A stretch of DNA of 64,000 bases from Pilasporangium apinafurcum. Lineage: Eukaryota > Oomycota > Peronosporomycetes > Pythiales > Pythiaceae. Position numbers and translations under genes: made by a program. The notes beneath the pieces are model-generated. The model worked only from the letters and a program-made list of their open reading frames with translations. It did not search any database and was not told the DNA's origin. How positions within the stretch are numbered: the stretch's first letter is position 1; the number at the start of each line of letters is the position of its first letter. The stretch covers positions 53,385-117,384 of the forward strand of contig BCKE01000064.1 in the NCBI GenBank assembly GCA_001600495.1. Reading direction: 5' to 3'. Positions 33,120 to 44,700 of this stretch are shown one piece after another.

Positions 33120-34194
33120 TCACCATAATGCATCATCGTCATCATCTTGGATGAGGCCGAGTCCTGTGCCTGTTTCCAGACAAGGCTTATTATCGTCTTG
33201 AACGAATTCATGGACGTCTGTGGATGGAATAAACGCGACATGGTTCTCGAGCGCCTTGCGCATGCGCGTTGTAGCGCTAGCAGCTGCTTGTTCTTCGGGT
33301 GAGGTAGTGGAGGAAACAACAGGAGTAGAAGTGGCTGAGAAAGGAGGGACAATACCCTCAATCACGCCGACACATTCGCCAAATTCATTTACCACCGCTC
33401 CACCACACATCCCTTCTTCTAAAACTTCTTCGCTCCACGCAAACGCTTGTCTTTGCATACTTTGCCCGACAAATCGACCAGGTACTTGCTTCGGATACTG
33501 ACCAACACCGTCAGTTTCACCCTCGCTCTCATCACCATCACTACCATCCTCGGAATTGGTCGTACTGGTATTGATGGTTTGTTTATGACCCATGAACACC
33601 AACACATCCCCTGGTGAACAATCCGTTGGGTTGAGCACTAACGGCTGCAAAACTGCTCCAATGTCTAACGCTAATGCATCTTCATGTAATGAGAGCATCG
33701 CAAGGTCACGGTTGGGATGCAACCACACGGTTGTCTCCAATGGAATATCCGCCACTATTCGTGGCGATAGTACTTTAGTGTTTTTGGTTTTATCTTCATT
33801 GTCGTTCTCCAGTAGTTGTAAGGAATGCTGCACGAATTCTTCACTCACGTGCTGTAGCCAGTCCCACTTGTCCGCAAAATAATTGGGAAACAACCACGGA
33901 CACGCGACGTGCTGACATGTCAGCACCACCCAGTGGTCTTTAGATGGATTAATATGGTCCAGCACTTTAGAGGGTAATGTGGAGCGACCTGACCGCGTGG
34001 AAACGTCCAATAGACATGCCGAGCCACTACAAGAACAAAAAGAGTTATTGCACAGAACTCACTGGAAACAAAAAAATAGGAGGCTTAAAAAGGCAGTCTT
34101 ACCGACTGAGATACTCCATCTCGGTCATACCTTCATGCGGAAGGCGGAAGCGCGTCGTTAGTGACAGCACAGCGTGCCGGCTACGCAACATCAT
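33120..34194 (-). CDS. chymotrypsin-fold protease homologue with Cys in the nucleophile position
   Basis: Two exons: 34194-34103 (MMLRSRHAVLSLTTRFRLP..., basic and hydrophobic, perhaps a mitochondrial presequence) and 34026-33120, giving 332 residues. The 76-nt intron is GT-AG. The fold resembles trypsin/DegP proteases: His70 in LTCQHVACPW, Asp138 in PNRDLAML, and the nucleophile loop EEGMCGGAVVNEFGECVG at ~236-238. The usual GxSGG is replaced by GMCGG, so Cys238 takes the Ser place, as in viral 3C-like enzymes. Whether it is a Cys-dependent protease or an inactive homologue is open. The Asp/Glu/Ser-rich insertion at ~182-205 is unusual. The gene converges with the PDZ-Tubby gene, 86 bp apart. 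Confidence 0.7.
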
Positions 34195-34339
34195 CGCTCG
34201 CTCTACCAGTCGACGCGCTTTTCCTATTCAGTGAAATGAGCTGGTCGCGTGAGAATGATGGTTGATTGAGGTTTGTCTCTTATAAAGAGGTAGAGCTTAT
34301 TAGAAAACCATCCAAGTACATCACTAATATCCAGCATAT

Positions 34340-34860
34340 GCTAAATATGATCTGTTCGTTTACTTTGAGTTTCTTCCAAACAATCAAAGCGTAGGTTGTT
34401 CTCCACACTAACAAGCTAGTGCAAATTACAATACCTTGCGGAAGGCAGCCCCGATCACCCTCGCGCGATGCGTCCAGGTAAGTGTTCATTCTTGAGAAAG
34501 ATGTCTCTAGCAGCATTGACATTTCTATCAAGGATGGGCTTGCAGTGAGGACAGTCCAAGACTTTCTGGTGTTTCATCGTGTGGTTGATTCTCCCATATT
34601 TGAGAATAAGTCGAAGGATGGAAGAAAGACTTCATGGTAATTGTCCGCCAATCACTTGGAGACTTTATAATGCATGTCCGACGTCATCGCTTTCATCTAT
34701 TGAAAGATCCTGTAAACTCTTTTTCTCATGCGATGACGTTTTCGCTTGGACTTTTCTTGCAACAACTGAGATTTATTAGGGGGATTTTGTATCTTGATGT
34801 CAACTTGCTAAAGGTACGTTCTCGCACGTCAGATTTCAATCGTTTGAAGCAATAATGAGA
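34340..34860 (-). pseudogene. Fanzor/TnpB-like nuclease remnant, relic 2 (C-terminal part)
   Basis: On the minus strand short fragments match the C-terminal half of a Fanzor/TnpB nuclease: MTSDMHYKVSK followed by a TGA (34653-34651) and LADNYHEVFLPSFDLFSNMG (~34650-34595), then KHQKVLDCPHCKPILDRNVN (~34570-34515) and AARDIFLKNEHL. The last block is the second zinc-ribbon Cys pair plus the RuvC-III region, where the usual DRD reads DRN. The stretch between FSNMG and KHQKV, which should hold the first Cys pair, is missing. It differs from relic 1 and belongs to a different Fanzor lineage. It cannot make an active protein. Confidence 0.7.
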
Positions 34861-35497
34861 GGTAAACTTAATCATCGATAAACATGTACATGGCTGTCTG
34901 TGTGACACAAAGATTACAGATAGATCCGCTTGTGACTCGCACTGCGGGCAAACGGCCATAAATGATGACCAGATGCGTAGCTATATTGCTATCTTAAAGA
35001 ATCGAGTCAGTGAATATGAGCGTTGAATAAACAAAAGAGTGATTAGAGTTGAAGCGCAAGATAATCAACAATCATGATCCAAAATTTTTTTGGTAGAAAG
35101 CGCCAAAAAAGGTAAAATTTGTATATAAAAATTGTGCTTTTAATCATATTATGGACATATTTTTATTTTATACCCTTTTTTGTTAATATTTCTCTAATAG
35201 AAGTACAACTGTTGTGGGTTGGATTGGAGCAAAGTACCCACATGTCGCTTGGAAAGCTACAAGATACGCGTGCATTTTGATAAGGAAATCGAAATCAACA
35301 CAAACTTGGCCATGCAGTAGACTCGACGCTGTGAATATATGTGTATACACACCCACTCACAATAAGATGAATTATCTTGTTTGGTGGCAGTGATTACCAC
35401 TGCAATGTTTCACCACCCTCTAGTTCTCCACTTTCCGTTCACTCCAAGTCATTCTTCAATTTGTCGCCTCATTTGCAAACCAATCCAACCAAAACAA
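34861..35497. other. AT-rich intergenic region
   Basis: Contains very AT-rich sequence at 35080-35200. No gene seen. Includes the promoter of the secreted-protein gene at 35498. Confidence 0.4.
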
Positions 35498-36298
35498 ATG
35501 CAATCAACTCGGATTCTCGTAATGCTGCCTACTACGTGCCTAACCTTGATGATTGCCATCATCACTCTCGTCGTCCGGCTGTCAAACATGCTCGTCAATG
35601 CTGATAATTCGTACTCAGTTCTTTCTATCTACACCAACTCCGCATGCACTAATCCACCAGCATTCATGACACTCATAGCTACGCCCATGTGCGGAGACAG
35701 CGGCGACCGATGCATCGATGTGCTCTGGGGAAATGACGACTTTTACACCAAGACAAGCTGCACAGATGACGCGTCGGTGTTTGTCTTGGACGCCTTTGCT
35801 AACGCCATATACTTGACGGTCGAGACCTACAGCTCCACCGACTGTAGCGGGATACTTGTCTCGGCTCAGGCGATGCTTGCTGATGGTAATTGCATTTCCA
35901 ATACCATGACATCCTTAAGCATGCAGGCGATAGTGGGATCTGATGGCACCGTCACAGTGGAAGAATACTCGAGTTCTGATTGCAGTGGCAGCAGCTCTAA
36001 TTCGATGCAGTACACCGTCAATCAACTCGATATTTGCATGGCTGATCATACCAAGACCTTTCTCACTAATGTCGGGTCAACTGGCACTGATATATCGACA
36101 CCGGTGGTTACCACGACGAATTCAGGCTCATCGTCCAGGACAAGCACTATGATTAATGATCTACCAGTGGCAGGAAATGATGATGTGACCTCCACGACGG
36201 CGGCAAGTGCCAACACTGAAAGCGGTGCGCCGGCACTGGTCAGCTCAACGATATCACTTGCCGTGATTGGAGCAATTGTGATTGCTGCAACGCTTTAA
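35498..36298 (+). CDS. secreted Cys-rich, probably GPI-anchored protein, paralogue 1
   Basis: 266 residues from the ATG at 35498, chosen because it starts a strongly hydrophobic signal peptide (LVMLPTTCLTLMIAIITLVV); the frame opens further upstream but without a better start. The mature part has about ten Cys in a pattern shared with the next gene (TKTSCTDDASVFVLDAF, YLTVETYSSTDCSG, ADGNCIS). A Ser/Thr-rich stretch follows, then a C-terminal hydrophobic tail (TISLAVIGAIVIAATL) typical of a GPI-anchor signal. No enzymatic domain is recognised. A cell-wall or surface protein is the natural guess. It is tail-to-tail with its paralogue. Confidence 0.75.
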   Translation: MQSTRILVMLPTTCLTLMIAIITLVVRLSNMLVNADNSYSVLSIYTNSACTNPPAFMTLIATPMCGDSGDRCIDVLWGNDDFYTKTSCTDDASVFVLDAFANAIYLTVETYSSTDCSGILVSAQAMLADGNCISNTMTSLSMQAIVGSDGTVTVEEYSSSDCSGSSSNSMQYTVNQLDICMADHTKTFLTNVGSTGTDISTPVVTTTNSGSSSRTSTMINDLPVAGNDDVTSTTAASANTESGAPALVSSTISLAVIGAIVIAATL

Positions 36299-36520
36299 GG
36301 AATAGACAAAGTTTAACAAGGCACATCTTCTCTTTCGATGAGCTGTAAGTCTGCGCTCAAGGCTCCATCTTGCTCTGCATTGATATATGACAAATATGAG
36401 TATCATGCAATCTATACCCCACCGAGAGTGCGCATATTTATTGTTGATTTCTCTTTGGTTATTGACGACTGAAATACTACAAAACTAAGAAACAACTATG
36501 AATCGCAAAGGATCTACTAA

Positions 36521-37276
36521 TTACAGTATTGATGCCGCTACCATCGCCAGTCCAGCAGCCACAAATGAGATGGAAGCTAATGACGCAGCACTATCATCTG
36601 CAGCTATCTTTGACGAAGATGAAGCCGATGCGATCGGTGCGCTTGTTGTGGTGGTCGAAGTAGCAGATGAAGACGAACCTGTCGACGTGGTAGGTGTTGT
36701 CGCATCACCGTCAGAGGTTCCAGTCGTCGTAGCTCCGTCACCCGAAAGGAAAATTTTGAGCGAGCCGGCGTAGCAAGTATTCATTTCCTTGCTCGTGTAG
36801 GTGTACGCGAGTACCTGGTCGCCTGTACAGTCCGAGGTCAAGTAGCTGTACACACTGACGGAACCACTGGAACCCACTTCAACCTTCATGGCACTGGCCG
36901 TGATGCTATCGAGCAAGCAACTGCCATCTGCAAGCAACGCCTGCGACGACAACAACGACTCGCACTTTGTGTCGCTGTAAGTTTCAATGGTCAAATACGA
37001 AGTGCTACCAAAAGCGTCTTGTGCAAACGCTTCAGTATCATCCGTGCAGCTGGCCTTGGAGTAAATCGATGCACCGCTGAACTCGCCACCCGCGCAAGTG
37101 TCGGCTATTTCGGTACAGGACGGCATGGTCACCATTGACAGCAGCTGAGGTGTGTCGGAACAAGAATCATCCGAGTACACTGCAAAAGTCGAAAAACTAT
37201 CAGCGTTCGCTTGTTGCGCGACGATTGCAAGCACACCGGCGAGCGTAGAGGCAACGATACGGCTTGGAATTTGCAT
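36521..37276 (-). CDS. secreted Cys-rich, probably GPI-anchored protein, paralogue 2
   Basis: 251 residues from the ATG at 37276, opening a signal peptide (MQIPSRIVASTLAGVLAIVA, cleavage probably after NADS-preceding Ala). Shared Cys framework with the convergent neighbour: YSKASCTDDTEAFAQDAF, YLTIETYSDTKC and LADGSCL. A long Ser/Thr-rich stalk (TTPTTSTGSSSSATSTTTT) and a hydrophobic C-terminus (ISFVAAGLAMVAASIL) suggest O-glycosylation and a GPI anchor. Function unknown. The two genes converge with ~220 bp between stops, an inverted duplicate pair. Confidence 0.78.
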   Translation of the reverse strand: MQIPSRIVASTLAGVLAIVAQQANADSFSTFAVYSDDSCSDTPQLLSMVTMPSCTEIADTCAGGEFSGASIYSKASCTDDTEAFAQDAFGSTSYLTIETYSDTKCESLLSSQALLADGSCLLDSITASAMKVEVGSSGSVSVYSYLTSDCTGDQVLAYTYTSKEMNTCYAGSLKIFLSGDGATTTGTSDGDATTPTTSTGSSSSATSTTTTSAPIASASSSSKIAADDSAASLASISFVAAGLAMVAASIL

Positions 37277-38319
37277 GGTGGCTAGTTGGAGCAAATGGCT
37301 TCTACTTGATGCTTGATGCTTGTGAGGAAGAAGGCGAATTGTGGAATGAATAACGCCAGTTGTTGTGTATTCGAGTGGACTTCTCACAAAGTTTGTTGAT
37401 GAGGTGGTGAAAGACCTTCATTAACCAGAGATTTCTTCTGCGAACAGCAAACAGTATCGCAAGCGATCCTTATATATTAAGCGATTGATTAATTGGTAAT
37501 GGGTGTACTCTTTCGACATAGAGAGGCGAAACCACTACCACAGTCTCTCTACCATTTTTTTCGATGGTTGCGCAGGATACATCGATGGATTCTTCAGTAA
37601 ATATTAGTAAAGGATGGATGGCAGCTGGTATCGATGCATATTCCTATAACGTTTCAAAATGCTCTAAACCGACCATCTCTGGCGCCTTTATCACGATTCC
37701 ATAATGTCGCTACATATAGCCAGAAACGTCAGGTGTTGGCGATTTCTGGGATTGAAAGATCAGCATGGGCAGACATTTGCTGTATGACTGCGAAAGCAAC
37801 AGATTAGTCCATTTTGTACATTTGCCTTTAATGATGAAATTAACGCACTGCAAGCCATACTGTGTACATACACTTCTGTGCTTAGTGTGGCTTCTCTGGG
37901 CTACCATGAGCCCAACTGGTGATATTGCTGATCGGTGCCATCTAGCTTCAAACACGCCCATCTCCCTTGATTAATTGTGAATGCTTTAGCCTTTATTCCC
38001 CACTTGTACAACGTGTTGTAGAAATGATGTGAGGAATAAAGATTAAAACTAAAATTGCCTTGAGAGTAGACTTTAGAATTCATTGGATGGAGAAACTCCT
38101 TGGTGGCTCTTGCTGCGTGCACAATCATCTTGAAAGGCTATGTTGATGATCAATCGCGTTTCCAGAAAAATAAGATTATACACCTTGGGTGGGGAAAAAA
38201 GGTTGATATATGGAGTTAGAAAAATCAAGTATACATCACAAGGTACTGCTCAGGAGTTTGAGACTTTCTCATTTCGGTGGCGTCTCTTGAATTAATCGTT
38301 TCCAGCTTCTCAATAGCGA
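37277..38319. other. intergenic, no gene recognised
   Basis: Short spurious frames only. Leads into the third Fanzor fragment, so some of it may be decayed element sequence. Confidence 0.35.
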
Positions 38320-38343
38320 AGCGTATTGAATTGAAGTATTTAT

Positions 38344-38572
38344 CACCTCACGTCCATCTATTGAGTGTCGCTTCAACGAAGAAATTGGCGGTAAGGATCT
38401 TTATGGTGTGCGATACTACGAAAATAGTGAATGCCATCGCATATTGTGGGACCGTGACATCAACACTGCAATAAACATTTTGAGACTATTCATCGACCAA
38501 GTGAAGAAAAAGAGAAGACTCGAGGCGTTCACGAGGAAAGAGAATGAATTGGTACTCGAAATCAAAAACTGA
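38344..38572 (+). pseudogene. Fanzor nuclease C-terminal remnant, relic 3
   Basis: An in-frame stretch on the plus strand reads SIECRFNEEIGGKDLYGVRY, then YENSECHRILWDRDINTAIN and ILRLFIDQVKKKRR to a TGA at 38570-38572. This matches the end of Fanzor proteins of the kind found in oomycetes and giant viruses: a zinc-ribbon Cys, the WDRD of RuvC-III (38447-38458) and the NTAINIL helix. The rest of the gene is not found upstream. It is on the opposite strand from relics 1 and 2 and has its own C-terminal form, so it is an independent insertion. Confidence 0.7.
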
Positions 38573-38792
38573 GGGGATAAAAGTCCTCACTGCTATGATT
38601 CCGGAAACGGATGAGTGTAACTATTTTCTCCACGTGTTTTGTGCCACGCGCAGTACAGAACACCTGGGGAATAAAGGCTAGTGGCAACAATAATGAATGT
38701 ATGTATAGCATATCCACACTCATACCTTACCACGAATATGCTATCATTCCATATATATAACAAAAAAAGCCTTTCTTCTTTGCCTTTTCCCT

Positions 38793-41700
38793 TCATACTA
38801 CTTCCAGTAATAACGCCACACCTGCGAGAATCCACTTGGATGGCAGGGCTTTGGTGCGTAATTGTGCTGTGAACACATACGTCGGTCCGCGCTGTTGTGT
38901 CTTGTACACCGGACACTCATAAATATGCAGATTGGTACTCGTACTTGAACTCGATGTTTCTTTCCGCGTGGTCAGCACAGCGCGGCAGTTAAGCACGGGC
39001 ATCAGTACGTACATTTCCTTTGGGAAACTGTTCTCAAGCGTCCCGTTACCCATATCCCATCGTGCTCCTTCAAGAGCGAGGCCGTGAATGTATTGCCCGT
39101 CTCTTGATGGTGCATCGATCATTTCTAGGCTGCGCTTCGTGATGTCGGTCATAACACTCAACTTGTCCAACTCCAATGAATTCTTTTGGGCCGATGTCTG
39201 CAGAGTCGCAGTGAGAAAAGATTGCGGGTTAAAGAGACCTGGAAACCAGACCACGAGCGGAAGGTCTGGAGCCTGTGTGCTCCATTCTTGCAACTGATCG
39301 ATCCGCTGTTGAAGATTCGCAAGCCATGGTCCCAACGACCGACGAGAGGGGTACGCTACTTTTTCCCAACTTGGAGGAATGCGATCGTAAAACAGACACT
39401 CCTGTAGCCGCTCCATCGCCTCTGTGAGTGTGATCTCTCCTCGAAACCCCAATTCCAGCTCCAAGAGTGAGGTGGTCATCTCGGACAGTAAGTAGTTCAT
39501 TCGTTCGCACTCCTGTAGTAACACATTTTGGTACGGATCCATTTCTTCCGCTGCTGCCATGGCCAATGCGGTAGCTGTTGATGCGCTGCGGCCACCACCT
39601 TTTCGTCCTCCGTCTGAGCTCGCGGCACTAGCAAGTTCCGACGACTTGAAAAACAGCTCGTGAACATCGAAACGAAAGTCACGGTAGCTCTCCAAGATAT
39701 CTTGTAATACGCCCTCGGCCACCATCTGCATCGAATCTGACGTGTTTTCGCCGCTGCTTTTGTTGCCATTGGCTTCTTCATTGTGGTCATCGTCGCGTTT
39801 TGTCAGTAAGAGAATTGTCTGGACGAGTCGCTCGCCGTGTTCAGTACGATATGCCACTTCTGCGTTTGGATGTAAGCCAAATGCTGTAGGCGTATCATTC
39901 ACTAATGTATGATCTATGTGTTCGAGAATACGATCGAAACCAAAAGAAAGCTTTGGTGTGAGGAAATCACGACGATGGGCACCAGATCCAATAGAATCAC
40001 CTCCTCCACCACCACTGCCACCTGCAGCACCACCGCTGTCGCCACCACCACCGCTACCACCGCCTGAATCATTGCCAGATTTACCTCCACTACTTGACTC
40101 GTCACTATATGGAACCATCGATAGCTCCTCCAGCAGTTCGTCTCGCAAGAAATAGTTTAGATATGTCGCAGCTACTAAACGATCGAACTCATTCACGATA
40201 TGCCCACCGTACATGATCTCACCAAAAAGATATCGCAAATCCTGCCATGGTACACGTGCCGGCGCATTTTCCATGTAGTTCTTTAATACTGTACTACTGG
40301 CGATCAAGTCGCTGGCAGCAAACGGATACATCATGTTAAACCCTTGAGTACCAAATTTCTTGCGCTCTAGCATTAATGAGTGGAAGTAACACATCGCAAA
40401 TAAGATGCACCGCGTTCGGGGTTCTAGTTCATCGATTTGCGTTTTGTTAAAGCAACAAAACGCTCGTTTCACGTTTGCCTTCAACCCCGTCGGCGGCTCG
40501 TTGGTTAGCTTGATCGACCGCTCAAGTACACCAATGGGAATATTTGTTGATGGATCGCTCGTGATAAACAATCGGAAGCCTGGGTGTAGTCCACCAGAGT
40601 TCGCTACGATCGAATTTGACCGACCAACTGGACCGCTACCTTCTGATTCATCGATGTTACTCATGTTCGTAGTAGGCATTGTATGTGCCATTGTTTTACC
40701 CGATTTTGAGAGCTGCTCGAGCCACTTGTCGAGTTCTACCATCCATCGCGGCATCAAGTGTACATTGTTCAAAATGATCCAGTGGCCGTTTTCTACCGAT
40801 CGCTGGAGGATTGCCATCGCGATATTCTCTTGCCCTTGTCCCAGCGCGACGTTGTGGTAGTCTACGCCTTTGATGCGTTCTTGGTCATGGGTAGCGAGCT
40901 TATCTACGTCTGCTACCACATCAGCTCCAGGCGAAAGAATGAAGTACATTGGTGTCCATGGTGTGCTTTCCTTAATCGCTTTCTTCAGGATCGCAAAGCT
41001 ATTGAGCTGACTATCACAATTTAGGTATTCGGATCCATTTGGTAGTGTCATGGAGACAAAATTGCTAACCGCAGGGATTAATCGATCTGGTCGCATGCAT
41101 TTCACAACAAGAAGCTTCAGAAATGGAGCCGATTTGTCCAGATCACGCCAATCGAGTGGGAGCTTTTCTGTTTCCGGATACGGAGAATTATACCATTCTT
41201 TAAATCGCACTTCGGATTCTTCCAAATCCGCAACAAATCTCTCGAATGGCTCAAGTGTGATCAACGCTTGCAAAGACTGCCATTGGGATTCGTTCAGCCA
41301 AGGAATGGTGTTCGCCGGACCGACCAGCTTTGGACCCTGGAGCAAAAACCGCGCATTCTCCTCATTATATCCGCTGTTCGCACCGATAACTCCACGCCGC
41401 AATAATAACAGAACTAGTTGTGTGAGAAACAATAGTTTATGCTCCTCAAATAGTCCTCTGGAGACCATGGAATACATTGTCCAACGCAATGTTTCCTTTA
41501 AGACCGGAACACGCTCAAATGCCGAGGCGTAGGACGATGACGATAGGAAGACACGAGATTGTGCTTGTACTTCGTCAGTACTGTCCGTTTGCGACGCCGT
41601 GCGTGGAACTTTGTTCATAGCAACATAAAAGAAGGTCATGAAAGACTCAAGCGAATAACGGTACATGTGGTTCACTTTGCACAGCTGTCCCATCAAGAAA

Positions 41701-44700
41701 TACAACATACTGGCTTCATTTGCGACTGGTCGATACACCTCTCTCGCCAAATTGATTTCTTTTTCTGTCTCTTTGCCTTTCACAACAGCAAGTGCCACTT
41801 CATTTGCGGTTAGTTTAGTTTTCTCGAGTCCTTCTACTAATGGGACATCCGAAAGGATATCATCTGGCGCATTCGATAGCCGTTCCAGTAATAAATTCTC
41901 CAAGTGCAGGAGCTGAATTTGATATCCATTGAATTCTTGCTGCAGTTGTTGCTTTTGCTTTTCGAGGTCAGGCTGCTCCAAATTCACGACATTAGCCAAA
42001 AGTTGATCTTCGAGACCCCTTTCGGTCACGCTAAAGTCGATTAGCGTGCAGTAGGCCAAAATTTCTGGACGATAATGAGGATTTGGTAATTTTGTTTGCA
42101 AATACAAACGGAAACGGGGATCAACTTCAATTTCTTCAGCGGCAAAATGAAGGAACCAGTTTCGACCTTTTCGGTAAACTTGACGCATTAGCACAGGTTC
42201 CAAGGACGAATCCACCACTTCACCTAGATTTTCTATAATCACACTTTGGCCATTTGTAATCGCCGCTTTCAAGCTTTTCATCCAGTTCTTTTGAGAGAGA
42301 TGTAATATTAAAAGACTTGAATTATCTTGCTCTTTCGCTTCCGTTTTTTTCTCTTCTGTGCGCGTTGATGCGTCAATGCCTATCCCAAGAGATAGTTGAT
42401 GAGCCTCCTGCTGTTGCTGCAAGTTTCTCGCTCGCAGCCACATGATCCCTTGAAGCTGAGGATCAACAAGTAAAGGCCAGCGCTCACAAGAAGTGATGAT
42501 ACAACCATTCTCGATAGAAATTCGGTCGGCAGGAAGTCCTTCATTCATCCATTGCGCTATCATGCTGGCATTACTCAGCATATCTATGGGATCCACTACT
42601 CCGTCGCTATCTGCATTCTCATTGCTTTCGAGATCATGAAGCGATGTTGCTGTGGCGTCATTAGCTATGTCATTTCGCATTAACGTTGACTCGACCGATA
42701 ATACAGTAGCAGATCCACTATCTTCGCCCACATCACTAGGACTGGGTCCACCGAGATTCCTGGTGGAAGTAACTCCTTCATTTCGATTTCCTGGGATAGA
42801 GATGGGGATTTCACGAGTCAAGAGATCAGGAAGCCAGGTATGCTTCCATAGTTGAGCGCGAAAGCTTGCATTAAATGGCCCAATATAACTGACAAACCCA
42901 GCCGCCAATAATGAATCGCCAATCAAAGCATTTTCGCCAATCCTTAATGCATCAATTTCATGGCTCCATCGATTGTTTTCGGATGATAAGCCATTCACCA
43001 GTCGTTCTGCGAGTGATAACCGTTCTTGACAAGCGTGAGCTTCAGCTTCTACTTTGGCTTTTTCATTCGTAGCTTCACGGAATGATTTCTGAAGGGTATT
43101 AAGTTGCGCTTCAACCTCAGCAACAAGTTTCTGTACAGCCGCTAGCTCTACATCGGCCTGTATTTTTGTTTGTTTCGCTTCCTCCAGCGTATCCATAAGT
43201 GGTTTTACACGAACGTAAACGTGATGAAATGCAATAATGTTAATCACCCAAACGCATAAATTTGCTGCGGCAAGAGATTTGCTTTTCATTTTCTCGTAAT
43301 TGAAATTCGGATCTTCGTTTATCAGTGGTTCCACTCTAGCCACAATATCGGGAGGAATGTTTTCTTTATCATATTGTTCCAATTGCTGTTTGAAAACATC
43401 AACTTTTGCCATCATTTTCTTGGCATTGTCCCAGCTGAAGTTCTTAGTTTCATTTTTCAGCATCATCAGAACAGCCGCAGTCACTTTTTCGACACCAGCC
43501 GGCGGTTTTCCCATTGACTTTAGCTCGGTCAAAGAAGCTTTGTTAAGGCAGTTAACAGCCTGTTGAGCAGCATCTAGAGCAGGCTTTGCAATAGCCAATT
43601 CTACTGATGCTTGAGCTTCTATAGTTGATGCGATCTCGGCGGCTTTTGCTGCTTTTGCCCTTTCTTCATCAGCACGGCACTGTTTCAACTCGGCATCACC
43701 ACGCTGTTTGCCCATTTGTTCCAGCAAAAGATCGGTTGCTCTCTTCCTTTCGTCTACTTTTTTCATCGTTTTTTTGAGTTCGTCTTGTAATTCAGCAACG
43801 TTCATAGCTGTTTTTTTCAACGTTGCTAAACCAACTTCGAGACGTTTAATTTTTAGCGTCTGTGCAGCTCGCTTGGATGAGAGCAAGAGGCGGTAAAAAC
43901 GAATTAATTCCAAAAAGGACGTCGGTGTGACATAATTATACCTCCCGTACGATTTCACGTACATTGCGCTCGCATTAGTCACGGAGAGATGCATTTCTGC
44001 CATATGATGGCACACATTCTCTTGGATTGCTTGTGTTGACAAGTCGACATCTCTTAAAAACTCCAATGACACGTCAATAAGTGCTTCTTTTGGCCATGGG
44101 TGAAACCAATCCATGGTACAGCAGCTTACAAGGGATGGAAAGTTTCTACATCGCACTCTAAAATCAATTCCGACGGGTGAAAATGCCATGATCACGTGTA
44201 AGTTGGAACGAACACGATCGTAAAAAAAATCTTGTAATTGCTCTTTCGTATCAGGAATACCTTTCGACTTTGCTTCCAACCGTAATGATCCCGTCATTGC
44301 ATCCATTTCCTCACCCGAGAAAAGACCAGCGACATTCCCAGACGTGAGCAAATCATTTAAGGGAACAAGGAAATGATCGTCAGTGATCTGGGAGTCAGTA
44401 ATTAACAACACAATCGGTTTTGCTGGCCGAACACCAGCTAGTCTGTAAATTGATTTCAAGTCCTCCTTCAGTTCACTCATCCCATATGAAGGAGATGAAC
44501 TCATACTGAGCGAATGTAGCGTGTAGCCACAAACAAAAGCCGCGAGACGTGAGAGAGACTGTTTTCCGGATCCTCCTACTCCGATGAGAAGGGCATTGCC
44601 GCGGGGATTTGAAAGAATACGAACTATGCGAGTGACATGTTCCAATGCCTGATCAAACAATACCAAGTTCATCACTGGATGATTTTCATTATACTCCTTC

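Noticed and set aside
36498-36773. Plus-strand 91-codon frame opposite secreted paralogue 2
   Set aside because: Antisense shadow of the Ser/Thr-rich stalk; no signal or domain.
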